Shown: piece after piece, positions 42,401-50,340 of the stretch | Layout of the letters: every line of letters begins with the position of its first letter | Numbering within the stretch: position 1 is the first letter of the stretch | Assembly (NCBI GenBank): GCA_035048485.1 | Contig: CM068590.1 | Span: 310,001-374,000 of the forward strand | Direction: 5' to 3' | DNA: 64,000 nt | Origin: Pteria penguin | Lineage: Eukaryota > Mollusca > Bivalvia > Pterioida > Pteriidae | Notes under the pieces: model-generated | The model's database searches: none | What the model saw: only the letters and a program-made list of their open reading frames with translations | What the model was told of the DNA's origin: nothing | Position numbers and translations under genes: made by a program

Positions 42401-45400
42401 GTCCATCTTCCTCTGTCTCTATCACCTGACTTTACACTCGTCCATCTTCCTCTGTCTCTATCACCTGACTTTACACTCGTCCATCTTCCTCTGTCTCTAT
42501 CACCTGACTTTACACTCATCCATCGTCCTCTGTCTTCATCACCTGACTTTGCACTCGTCCATCTTCCTCTGTCTCTAACACCTGACTTTGCACTCGTCCA
42601 TCGTCCTCTGTCTTCATCACCTGACTTTACACTTGTCCATCTTCCTCTGTCTCCATCACCTGACTTTGCACTCGTCCATCTTCCTCTGTCTCTAGCACCT
42701 GACTTTGCACTAGTTCATCTTCCTCTGTCTCTATCACCTGACTTTACACTCGTCCATCTTCCTCTGTCTCTTTCACCTGACTTTACACTCGTCCATCTTC
42801 CTCTGTCTCCATCACCTGACTTTACACTTGTCCATCTTCCTCTGTCTCTATCATCAGACTTTACACTCGTCCATCTTCCTCTGTCTCCATCACCTGACTT
42901 TACACTCGTCCATCGTCCTCTGTCTCTATCATCTGACTTTACACTCATCCATCGTCCTCTGTCTTCATCACCTGACTTTGCACTCGTCCATCTTCCTCTG
43001 TCTCTAACACCTGACTTTGCACTCGTCCATCGTCCTCTGTCTTCATCACCTGACTTTACACTTGTCCATCTTCCTCTGTCTCTATCACCTGACTTTACAT
43101 CTGTCCATCTTCCGCTGTCTCCATCACCTGACTTTACACTCGTCCATCTTCTTCTGTATCACCTGACTTTACACTCGTCTATCTTCCGCTGTCTCTATCA
43201 CCTGACTTTACACTCGTCCATCTTCCTCTGTCTCTATCATCAGACTTTACACTCGTCCATCGTCCTCTGTCTCTGTTAACTGACTTTACAGTCGTCCATC
43301 TTCCTCTGTCTCTATCACCTGACTTTACACTCATCCATCTCCCTTCGTCTCTATCAACTGATTTTACACTCGTCCATCTTCCTCTGTCTCTATCACCTGA
43401 CTTTACACTCGTCCATCTTCCTCTGTCTCTATCACCTGACTTTACACTCATTCATCTCCCTTCGTCTCTATCAACTGATTTTACACTCGTCCATCTTCCT
43501 CTGTCTCCATCACCTGACTTTACACTCGTCCATCTTCCTCTGTCCCTATAACATGACAACCCACTCATACATCTTATTCCGCCTCTAAACCTTGATCGTA
43601 ACATATCCGTCTTTATTATCCCTTCGCTGTTATAACCTGACTACGCACCCGTACATGTCCCTCCGCGCGAGATTTTCTCCCGAGAGCTAAAACAACATCC
43701 TTCCCAGCACTCTGTAGGGCCTCAGCTATCATATCTTGATCCTGTGATACAGTCACCCCGTTCACCTACAATACATGTATGCAAGAAAAGTAACTAGGTA
43801 CTTCTTCATAATTTTGAAATTAAATTCTTTTCTTTACGTTTAGTTTATAAAGTGATTTGCATTGATATATGTACATATATATGTTTGAAACATTTTGTAC
43901 CGCAGTGTCTGTGGAGAATAATAACAACTTCACTTTGGCTTGATTACGGTAAGATCGTACAATTACGTCTCATGTGCGGATCCAGAGGCGTGGACCGTGG
44001 GTCTGGAGCCACCCTTAAATTCGGCGAAAATTACTTTCGTTATTTTTCAATGTAAAATAAGTTATTTTGCACAAAAATATGGATGTAAAACCTCTCTCGG
44101 AAAACTCATTGGGGTGGACCCTCTCTTGACTATATTTCTGGATCCGCGCCTGCTTCTGATATAAGGTATTATATAGTACATTGCACCAAGTGCATACTAC
44201 ATTCCTGGATCCGCACCTGCGTCTGATATACAGTATTCTATAGTACATTGTACCAAGTGCATACTATATTTCTGGATCCGCGCCTGCATCTGATATACAG
44301 TATTCTATAGTACAATGTACCAAATGCATACTATATTTCTGGATCCGCGCCTACGCCTGATATAAGGTATTATATAGTACATTGTACCAAGTGCATACTA
44401 TATTTCTGGATCCGCGCCTGCGTCTGATATAAGGTATTATATAGTACATTGTACCAAGTGCATACCATAGTTCTGGATCCGCGCCTGCGTCTGATATAAG
44501 GTATTATATAGTACATTGTACCAAGTGCATACTTACAGATAATATCCTATCCCCGACCAGAATACCGGCTCTAGACGCTGGACTATCCGCTATGACCCTA
44601 GAGACGGACACACCCTAAAATGAATATATCATATCAATTAAGTAGCCATATTTGGTAACAAAACACTCTTATGCAAAATATGGGCATACTTTTATAGAGT
44701 GTGAATGACCTACTTTTATAGAGTGTGAATGACCTACTTTTATAGAGTGTGAATTACCTACTTTACGTGTCTCAGTTTTTAATTATGATTTTATGTTGAT
44801 GCGGTATTCCAGATTTTAGCCAGTTTTATCAATTTTGATTAAAAGGTTTCTGTAAACAAGACTTTTTAAAATTTGGTATCAGTATACGCTGCATGAAATA
44901 GTTGATTTTCCTAAAATCTTAACGGCAAAAGAAACATAACTATAGGTTTATTACAGTAAAAGCAGAAACCCTCAATATCACAAAATTTCGGCCTTTTGCC
45001 CTTTATCAAGTGATCACCACCATATAGAAAGCCATGCCGAAGCTACATGGCACAGTTATAGATTTTCCGTAGCTTTCTATTTATGCAAAAGCATATATTG
45101 CATAGTAATGGATTTTATGTAGCTCTATCGATGCCGAAGCAGGTACGGCATATGATGGATTTTATGTAGCTGTCTATCTATGCCGAAGCGTACATGGCAT
45201 AGTGATGGATTTTACGTAGCGGTCTATCTATGCTGAAGCATGTATGGCATCGTGATGGATTCTATGTGGTGCTCTATCTATGCCGAAGCTAGTATGGCAT
45301 AGTGAAGAAATTTACGTGGCTCTCTGTGCCGAAGTAAGTGTGGCATTGTGATGAATTATACGTAGTCCTCTATCTATGCCGAAACATACATGGCATAGTG

Positions 45401-47899
45401 ATGGATTTTACGTTGCTCCCTATCTATGCCAAAGCATACATGGCATTGTGAAGGATTTTCATGGCTCTCTATCTATGCCAAAGCATACATGACATAGTGA
45501 TGGAATTTACGTTGCTCCCTATCTATGCCAAAGAAAGTATCGCATAGTGATGGATTTTACGTTGCTTTCTATTTACATCGTTTTGTTCATTTGATAATGG
45601 TAAAGAGGCCGGAAGTTTGTGATACCGAGTGTTTCTGTTTTTAATTCAACTAGTGCGCTTCCCTATGGAAGTTTAAGAGTGCTTACTGTAATATTGCAGC
45701 AATATATTTACATCTCGGTACATAACAGAGGTATGTAGATTAAACAGTGCTCGGCATACTTTCATCTCCTGTGCCTATAAACCCTAACCCTAACCCCTTA
45801 ATCTCATATGCATTGTCACAGATACATGAGAATTATAAGTATAACTTAAATGGTGAAAAATCCATAGTCTGTACGTAACTGTCTTAAATTCATACTGTAT
45901 ACAGTACCCACCTGATCTAGTCTGCTGTCGGTGGTCGTCATATTGTATACAGTACCCACGTGATCTAGTACTCTGTCGGTGGCCGTCATATTGTATACAG
46001 TACCCACGTGATCTAGCACGCTGTCGGTGGTCGTCATATTGTATACAGTACCCACCTGATCTAGTACGCTGTCGGTGGTCGTCATATTGTATACAGTACC
46101 CACCTGATCTAGTCCGCTGTCGGTGGTCGTCATATTGTATACAGTACCCACCTGATCTAGTACGCTGTCGGTGGTCGTCATATTGTATACAGTACCCACC
46201 TGATCTAGTACGCTGTCGGTGGTCGTCATACTGTATACAGTATCCACCTGATCTAGCACGCTGTCGGCGGTCGTCATATTGTATACAGTACCCACCTGAT
46301 CTAGCACGCTGTCGGTGGTCGTCATATTGTATACAGTACCCACCTGATCTAGTACGCTGTCGGTGGCCGTCATATTGTATACAGTACCCACCTGATCTAG
46401 TCCGCTGTCGGTGGTCGTCATACTGTATACAGCACCCACCTGATCTAGTACGCTGTCGGTGGCCGTCATATTGTATACAGTACCCACCTGATCTAGCACG
46501 CTGTCGGTGGTCGTCATATTGTATACAGTACCCACCTGATCTAGCACGCTGTCGGCGGTCGTCATACTGTATACAGTACCCACCTGATCTAGTCCGCTGT
46601 CGGTGGTCGTCATATTGTACCCACCTGATCTAGTCTGCTGTCGGTGGCCGTCATACTGTATACAGTATCCACCTGATCTAGTACGCTGTCGGTGGTCGTC
46701 ATATTGTATACAGTACCCACGTGATCTAGTACGCTGTCGGTGGTCGTCATATTGTATACAGTACCCACGTGATCTAGCACGCTGTCGGTGGTCGTCATAT
46801 TGTATACAGTACCCACGTGATCTAGTACCCTGTCGGTGGTCGTCATATTGTATACAGCACACACCTGATCTAGTCCGCTGTCGGTGGTCGTCATATTGTA
46901 TACAGTACCCACCTGATCTAGTACGCTGTCGGTGGCCGTCATATTGTATACAGTACCCACCTGATCTAGCACGCTGTCGGTTGTCGTCATATTGTATACA
47001 GTACCCACCTGATCTAGTACGCTGTCGGTGGCCGTCATATTGTATACAGTACCCACCTGATCTAGTCCGCTGTCGGTGGTCGTCATACTGTATACAGTAC
47101 CCACCTGATCTAGCACGCTGTCGGTTGTCACTGTAAGAGAGCCTAGAAGTTTATATACATCTTTCTTGTTGTACTTTGTCTTGTTGTAGGTTGTATTGAA
47201 GACTCGATCTGATGATGTTGATACTGTATCCAACACATTTCTACTTTCTTTGATGGCTTCAAATATCTGACTGGCCTTGTTAAGGCGCAAGCTCTCCGTC
47301 AATTGAACTATTCCATCGTTCACCATATCATTGAATCCTTTCTGTTCTTCTTCAGAATGCTCCTCCGACGCCAGAAATTGTTTGTAATTTGTCTTAGCTT
47401 CCTCGAGAAGGACCTTTTTGGCATCATTTACCATCCGCTGAAGTTTTGTCGTTTCTTTGTTGATGTCTTCAACGATCTGGTTGTATTGCTGTGACGCTAG
47501 GGTGGGTGCCGTCGATGACGTAATATATTCCTGAAGCTGGTTCAAAAGTTCTCCGCCTCTTTTACGGCCGACTTGAAACACGGTTTCTATTTCCATGACG
47601 TCATGTTTACTGTGGTCATTTATCAGACATTTCTTACAGATACACATCTTACACTGTGAACAATAGAGGATGAGGAGATCCTGAAGGTGTGAAGAACAAT
47701 ACTCGTCGACGGGCCGCGCATCATCTCCCTGGGTCTTGTGCATGTCCTTACGTAAAATGACGTCATGATTGCGGGAAACTGTAGCTCTTTCGTGAGCTAG
47801 TTTACATCCACCACATAACAACTGACTACAATTCCTGCAGTACCATATCTCCGCAAAACTCTGTAGACATAACTCGCAGCTGACAGCGTCCTGCGCCAT
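33316..47899 (-). CDS. B-box / coiled-coil / PDZ-like / SPRY protein (eight exons)
   Basis: Reconstructed from 47,105-47,899, 44,537-44,614, 43,637-43,765, 41,387-41,550, 41,009-41,109, 38,779-38,899, 37,378-37,498 and 33,316-33,435. All junctions are GT-AG and phases (0,0,0,2,1,2,0) agree, giving 542 residues. Residues 8-45 form a B-box-like zinc site (C8, C11, C21, C24, C29, C32, H36, H45); 68-99 form a B-box 2 (C68, H71, C80, C83, C88, C91, H96, H99). Residues about 110-245 look like coiled coil. Residues about 250-330 resemble PDZ (GVSVSRVI, AGILVGDRILSVNGVTV). Residues 390-542 form a SPRY domain (QPGWETNSFGYHADDGG, YYPMVGMGSQGEKV). No RING is present, so ubiquitin ligase activity is not implied; a cytosolic scaffold or sensor role is inferred. 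Joining the PDZ-like exons to the SPRY exons rests on phase and order only. Confidence 0.72.
33594..33712. repeat. About 24-bp tandem repeat, 5 copies
   Basis: Units of ACTGTCTGCCTACTGCCCAC plus AGT, in intron 7 of the B-box/SPRY gene. Confidence 0.93.
33755..35725. mobile_element. 1.97 kb TIR element, no transposase seen
   Basis: Left end TATAGACCATTCTATTGGGC and right end GCAATAGAATGGTCTATA are inverted; the homology resumes inward at CGCCATTAAGGTACT (33,822-33,839) and AGTACCTTAATGGCGG (35,654-35,670), so the terminal repeats span about 70-85 bp. The interior has no transposase-like frame. A smaller fold-back element lies inside. The element is in intron 7 of the B-box/SPRY gene. Confidence 0.78.
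34731..35019. mobile_element. 289-bp fold-back MITE nested in the TIR element
   Basis: Arms of about 71 bp: 34,731-34,801 (GCCATACTGTTCACATGTTA ... TCTGTATCTTTC) and 34,949-35,019 (GAAAGATACAGAGAGAAAAA ... TGTGAACAGTATGGC). Match is nearly perfect. The core of about 150 bp has no coding frame. Confidence 0.88.
35760..37375. repeat. 1.6 kb TATCTCGTTATAAATCTC minisatellite
   Basis: Basic 18-bp units CTCTATCTCGTTATAAAT, organised from about 36,340 into a 36-bp form (TCTCTCTATCTCATTATACA, TCTCTATACCTCATTATAAA). It reaches to about 15 bp from the donor of exon 7 at 37,378 and is interrupted by a SINE. It fills most of intron 7 on the donor side. Confidence 0.96.
37172..37310 (+). mobile_element. 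tRNA-derived SINE (family A) inserted in the minisatellite
   Basis: Truncated at the 5' end (starts CGCTTGGCTTGCGGCGCCGA), B-box region GGTTCGATTTCC, tail GACGTAAAACACCAATCAAC. The flanking 13-bp CTATCTCGTTATA at 37,159-37,171 and 37,311-37,323 is both repeat unit and target-site duplication. Confidence 0.92.
37378..37498 (-). CDS. B-box/SPRY gene, exon 7 (SPRY)
   Basis: One base plus 40 codons, acceptor CATCCAG, donor GAG|GTATAT. Encodes IFTGSGSTTKYVKTCTEGDV and CCFNIEDRRLCFKRNGAE, the middle of SPRY (GDVMxC ... FxKNG). Low-complexity introns surround it. Confidence 0.85.
37640..38050. repeat. 37-bp tandem repeat, about 10 copies
   Basis: Units of GTGCCTATAATGCCCAGAAA, GAAACACTGTCTTGAGG; later copies degenerate. 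In intron 6 of the B-box/SPRY gene. Confidence 0.93.
38160..38665. repeat. 54-bp tandem repeat, about 9 copies
   Basis: Units of GTGAACAATGATGACGGGAC, AAATGCCCTCGGTGTAGTGG, AGGTCATATAGCAC. In intron 6 of the B-box/SPRY gene. Confidence 0.94.
38688..38705 (+). repeat. Interstitial TTAGGG tract (3 copies)
   Basis: GGGTTAGGGTTAGGGTTA, matching the metazoan telomere repeat. Confidence 0.85.
38779..38899 (-). CDS. B-box/SPRY gene, exon 6 (SPRY core)
   Basis: Acceptor TTTTAG, donor GG|GTAAGT. Encodes IMSTGKLCCIAVGIV and QPGWETNSFGYHADDGG, the most diagnostic SPRY stretch, similar in pattern to SPRYD3-like domains (HPGW ... YHADDG). Confidence 0.92.
38920..39235. repeat. 54-bp tandem repeat, 5-6 copies
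   Basis: GTCATCTGTCTCGCCCACTC recurs at 38,923, 38,977 and 39,031, then onward; the rest is AGAAGTAGAGCAAAAGATCA and AAGCTACCCCTAAG. It starts about 20 bp from the acceptor of exon 6. Open frames on both strands are artefacts. Confidence 0.94.
39385..41003. repeat. About 35-37-bp tandem repeat, about 44 copies
   Basis: Units of GTGCGTATTACGTGAGGTAC, TGCCCATTACTCTGT, with higher-order blocks (39,600-39,800 resembles 39,920-40,130). On the - strand the final unit merges into the exon 5 donor: GTAAGT at the exon aligns with GTAATGGGCAGT in the units. Confidence 0.95.
41009..41109 (-). CDS. B-box/SPRY gene, exon 5 (SPRY start)
   Basis: Acceptor TTTACAG, donor CC|GTAAGT. Encodes YKFPTTKLMLFENSVAQLIG and RLPFSNTLKEFSI; joined to exon 6 it reads KEFSIRIMSTGK, the YFEVEI-like strand of SPRY. 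Confidence 0.85.
41287..41319 (-). repeat. Interstitial telomeric repeat, about 5 copies
   Basis: Perfect (CCCTAA)n run, 33 bp, in intron 4 of the B-box/SPRY gene about 70 bp from the exon 4 donor. Confidence 0.95.
41387..41550 (-). CDS. B-box/SPRY gene, exon 4 (linker with GLGF-like motif)
   Basis: 54 codons plus two bases; acceptor GATTGCAG preceded by a TACTAAT branch-point match, donor AAG|GTATGT. Encodes RINITISRDRGALGFSISTG, which looks like the first strand and carboxylate loop of a PDZ domain, then SAYMKYAEVDLKSMCL leading into SPRY. It lies after, not before, the PDZ-like second half in exons 2-3. Confidence 0.75.
41880..43610. repeat. 39-bp tandem repeat, about 43 copies
   Basis: Units of CCTCTGTCTCTATCACCTGA, CTTTACACTCGTCCATCTT. 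Thirty-nine bases is 13 codons, hence long open frames (SVKSGDRDRGRWT on -). Units decay gradually toward exon 3, whose 3' end (GTCAG|GTTATA) aligns with GTCAG|GTGATA of the unit. It fills intron 3. Confidence 0.95.
43637..43765 (-). CDS. B-box/SPRY gene, exon 3 (PDZ-like, C-terminal half)
   Basis: Acceptor ATTGTAG, phase 0. Encodes VNGVTVSQDQDMIAEALQSA and GKDVVLALGRKSR, matching the PDZ alpha-2 helix and last strand. The donor is either CAG|GTTATA (used here, 43 codons) or CGG|GTGCGT at 43,649 (39 codons); both keep phase 0. Unspliced, the frame stops at TAA 43,616. Confidence 0.78.
43960..44155. repeat. Dispersed repeat with GGATCCGCGCCTG ends
   Basis: Starts GTGCGGATCCAGAGGCGTGG and ends TCTGGATCCGCGCCTGC; similar GGATCCGCC-bounded pieces occur near 32,810-32,980, 34,570-34,710 and 60,690-60,845. 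Probably old, non-autonomous element copies. Confidence 0.55.
44156..44535. repeat. About 63-bp tandem repeat, 6 copies
   Basis: Units of TATTTCTGGATCCGCGCCTG, CGTCTGATATAAGGTATTAT, ATAGTACATTGTACCAAGTG, CA. On the - strand the first unit begins inside the exon 2 donor: GTAAGTATGCACTTGG at the exon and AGTATGCACTTGG in each unit. Confidence 0.95.
44537..44614 (-). CDS. B-box/SPRY gene, exon 2 (PDZ-like)
   Basis: Exactly 26 codons, acceptor CATTTTAG, donor TCT|GTAAGT. Encodes GVSVSRVIADSPASRAGILV and GDRILS, a textbook PDZ beta-3 to beta-4 segment. Confidence 0.88.
44690..44765. repeat. 24-bp tandem repeat, 3 copies
   Basis: TACTTTTATAGAGTGTGAAT plus GACC, three near-identical copies in intron 1 of the B-box/SPRY gene. 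Confidence 0.93.
44955..45645. mobile_element. TIR element carrying a minisatellite core
   Basis: Terminal inverted repeats: 44,962-45,000 (CAGAAACCCTCAATATCACA ... CGGCCTTTTGCC) and 45,598-45,637 (GGTAAAGAGGCCGGAAGTTT ... GAGTGTTTCTG). Between them, about 45,040-45,580 is a 45-50-bp array of TATCTATGCCGAAGCATACA / TGGCATAGTGATGGATTTTA units. No coding frame. The arms resemble the fold-back at 22,258-22,510. Confidence 0.82.
45895..47104. repeat. 48-bp array carrying a splice donor in each unit
   Basis: About 25 units. On the - strand each reads GACCACCGACAGCGTACTAG, ATCAGGTGGGTACTGTATAC, AATATGAC and contains CAG|GTGGGT, a near-consensus 5' splice site. The unit nearest exon 1 is the coding end TTDSVLDQ and its donor. 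Forty-eight bases is 16 codons, so the B-box frame continues far into the array. It lies in intron 1. Confidence 0.94.
47105..47899 (-). CDS. B-box/SPRY gene, exon 1 (two B-boxes, coiled coil)
   Basis: 265 codons from the ATG at 47,899 to the first CAG|GTGGGT donor at 47,105. Contains both zinc sites, the predicted coiled coil (ETTKLQRMVNDAKKVLLEEA and on) and the KKDVYKLLGSLTV segment, which may be the first PDZ strand. Without splicing the frame runs on through repeat units to 46,610. Fusing most of the N-terminal half into one exon is typical of invertebrate B-box genes. Confidence 0.88.
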
Positions 47900-48544
47900 G
47901 TCAGATATCACTACTTCATACGGAAAACAATAAGTGTAAAAATCAAATATAAAATGAGAAAGCTATCGCTGTTACGCAAGAAAAATCCTCATACTATACC
48001 AAAAAAAAAAAAAAAAAAAAAAAAAAACCAAATACAGCAGATGATTTTACATCGCAATGGCAGCGGTCTGACATAATCATCTCCTCCATGTTTACATATC
48101 TTTTATCTCAAATAAAAGTATACTCGTAACCACCGCTACCACGATTGATCTTTACGGTGTTCCGTATTTATAAACAAGGAAGGTTTACATCTATGTTCTG
48201 ATTCCGACAAATGAGCACAGGAAAACAGGAAAATCATCTTGATAATTGTGAATCACGATTTTCCTCTAACTGTTGGGTCAGCTGAATGTAATTTACTGAC
48301 CGCAAATACATCGAACAAACATCACTTAAACGTGAGACATTAAATTTAAAGCTGGAACGACAAACAGACGGACAGATATTCCTATACAAAACACTGACAT
48401 TGCTAGATATATCAAATATTTAACAGGCATATCCAAAATTGGGTAGTCATACAAAACACTGGATAGATGGATTTACATACAGACGCTAGATAGACAGACG
48501 GATATACATACAAAATACTAGACAAAAACACCAAAACTGAGACA
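47900..48544. other. 5' flank of the B-box/SPRY gene
   Basis: Presumed promoter side of the - strand gene. A poly-A run (48,001-48,027) is the only low-complexity feature; no TATA box or upstream exon was identified. Confidence 0.35.
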
Positions 48545-49215
48545 TACTGAAATATTAATCACTAGAGACTTACAAACATAGGACAAAAGACATATATAAC
48601 TCGGACAGATTAATACACTGGTCAGACATACCAAACACTGGACTTAACATATCAACCACTGCACATACAGACCAAAAACTGGACAAATATACCAAAGATG
48701 CTGGACATACATACCAAACACTGGATAAACATGCCAATACACTGGTCAGACATACCAAACACTGGACATACATATCAACCACTGCACATACAGACCAAAA
48801 ACTGGACAAATATACCAAAGATGCTGGATAGACATACAAAACACTGGACATACATACCAAACACTGGATAAACATGCCAATACACTTGTCAGACATACCA
48901 AACACTGGACATACATATCAACCACTGCACATACAGACCAAAAACTGGACAAATATACCAAAGATGCTGGACAGACATACAAAACACTGGACAGACATAC
49001 CAAACACTGGATATACATGCCAATACACTGGTCAGACATACCAAACTCTGGACATATATATCAAACACTAGACATACAAACCAAACACTAGACATACAAA
49101 CTAAACACTGGACAGACATACCAAACCCTAGACATATATACTAAAACGCTGGACATACATATCAAACAATAAACATACATAGTACCAAACACTATATGTA
49201 CATATCAAAGACTAG
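48545..49215. repeat. About 20-bp repeat in about 125-140-bp higher-order units
   Basis: Subunits ACATACCAAACACTGGACAT with higher-order blocks (ATCAACCACTGCACATACAG, ACCAAAAACTGGACAAATAT, ACCAAAGATGCTGG) starting near 48,653, 48,776 and 48,918. The open frames CLVCLSSVWYVCPVF are artefacts. Confidence 0.93.
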
Positions 49216-49439
49216 ACATACATGGCTGAATATCCAAGGTTCATAGCCATAAGAAATCTTTATCACGATTTTTTCATTTCATAGTGATGGCATCTTCATG
49301 AAGCTTTGTACAGAAATGATTTTTTTCATATATTGCCCAAGTTAAAATGGACACCCAACAGATGGGACACTGTGTAATCACTGGTGGATTCCAACCTATT
49401 TATCTTTGACACTAGGCCATATTAACTGATTGTTTGATT

Positions 49440-49705
49440 TATTATTGCTTTATTTCACTTCATGATTATTTCATGTATATGGTGATGGCATTTACCTGAT
49501 GTATTGCATAGAAATTTATACATGTACCTTTCAACGGACCCTCCCAAAGCAGGGAGGGATCTTTCACGTGCAACGCCTACCGTGACATGGGACCTCAGTT
49601 CTTAATGTCACATCCGCAAAAAGCCAGATCACAGGTGGAGGTCAAACCATGGACCTGTCAGTCATGAATCAAGCACTTCATACACTGAGCCATGCCAGCT
49701 TGACA
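49440..49705 (-). mobile_element. Degenerate SINE (family B) relic
   Basis: Reverse-oriented body similar to 16,323-16,600: GGAGGGATCTTTCACGTGCA, CGCCTACCGTGACATGGGAC and a decayed B box (GAGGTCAAACCATGGACC). Confidence 0.7.
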
Positions 49706-50340
49706 TTAGGTGAGAAATCTGAGGTATGCTTGCACCATCACATATCACAAACTCATGTCTAACCTAACCCTAAATCAAATCCACTGAGCCACGCAAGCCT
49801 GACATTAGGTGAGAAAGCTGGGGAATGCTAGCACTGTCACATACCACTAACTCATGTCTAACCTAACCCTAACCCAACTCATCCACTTAGCCATGCCAGC
49901 CTGACATTAGGTGAGAAAGCTGGGGTATGCTAGGACTGTCACATATCACCAACTCATGTCTAACCTAACCCTAACCCAACTCATCCACTGAGCCATGCCA
50001 GCCTGACATTAGGTGAGAAGCTGGGGTATGCTAGCACTGTCACATATCACAAACTCATGTCTAACCTAACCCTAAATCAAATCCACTGAGCCATGCCAGC
50101 CTGACATTAGGTGAGAAAGCTGGGGTATGCTAGCACTGTCACATATCACCAACTCATGTCTAACCTAACCCTAACCCAGCTCATCCACTGAGCCAAGCCA
50201 GCCTGACATTAGGTGAGAAAGCTGGGGTATGCTAGGACTGTCACATATCACCAACTCATGTCTAACCTAACCCTAACCCAGCTCCTCCACTGAACCATGC
50301 CAGCCTGACATTAGGTGAGAAGCTGGGGTATGCTAGCACT
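49700..50340. repeat. About 100-bp tandem repeat, 6 copies
   Basis: Units contain CAGCCTGACATTAGGTGAGA, AGCTGGGGTATGCTAGCACT, GTCACATATCACCAACTCAT, GTCTAACCTAACCCTAACCC. The first unit overlaps the head of the SINE relic, suggesting that the array grew from its end. Contains short TAACCC motifs. Confidence 0.93.

Noticed and set aside
41896..42578. 207- and 176-codon frames (SVKSGDRDRGRWT; SIFLCLYHLTLH)
   Set aside because: 39-bp repeat artefacts on opposite strands of intron 3.
45846..46862. 338-codon - strand frame as a separate protein
   Set aside because: It is the 48-bp intron array read in shifted frames; no non-repeat sequence supports it.
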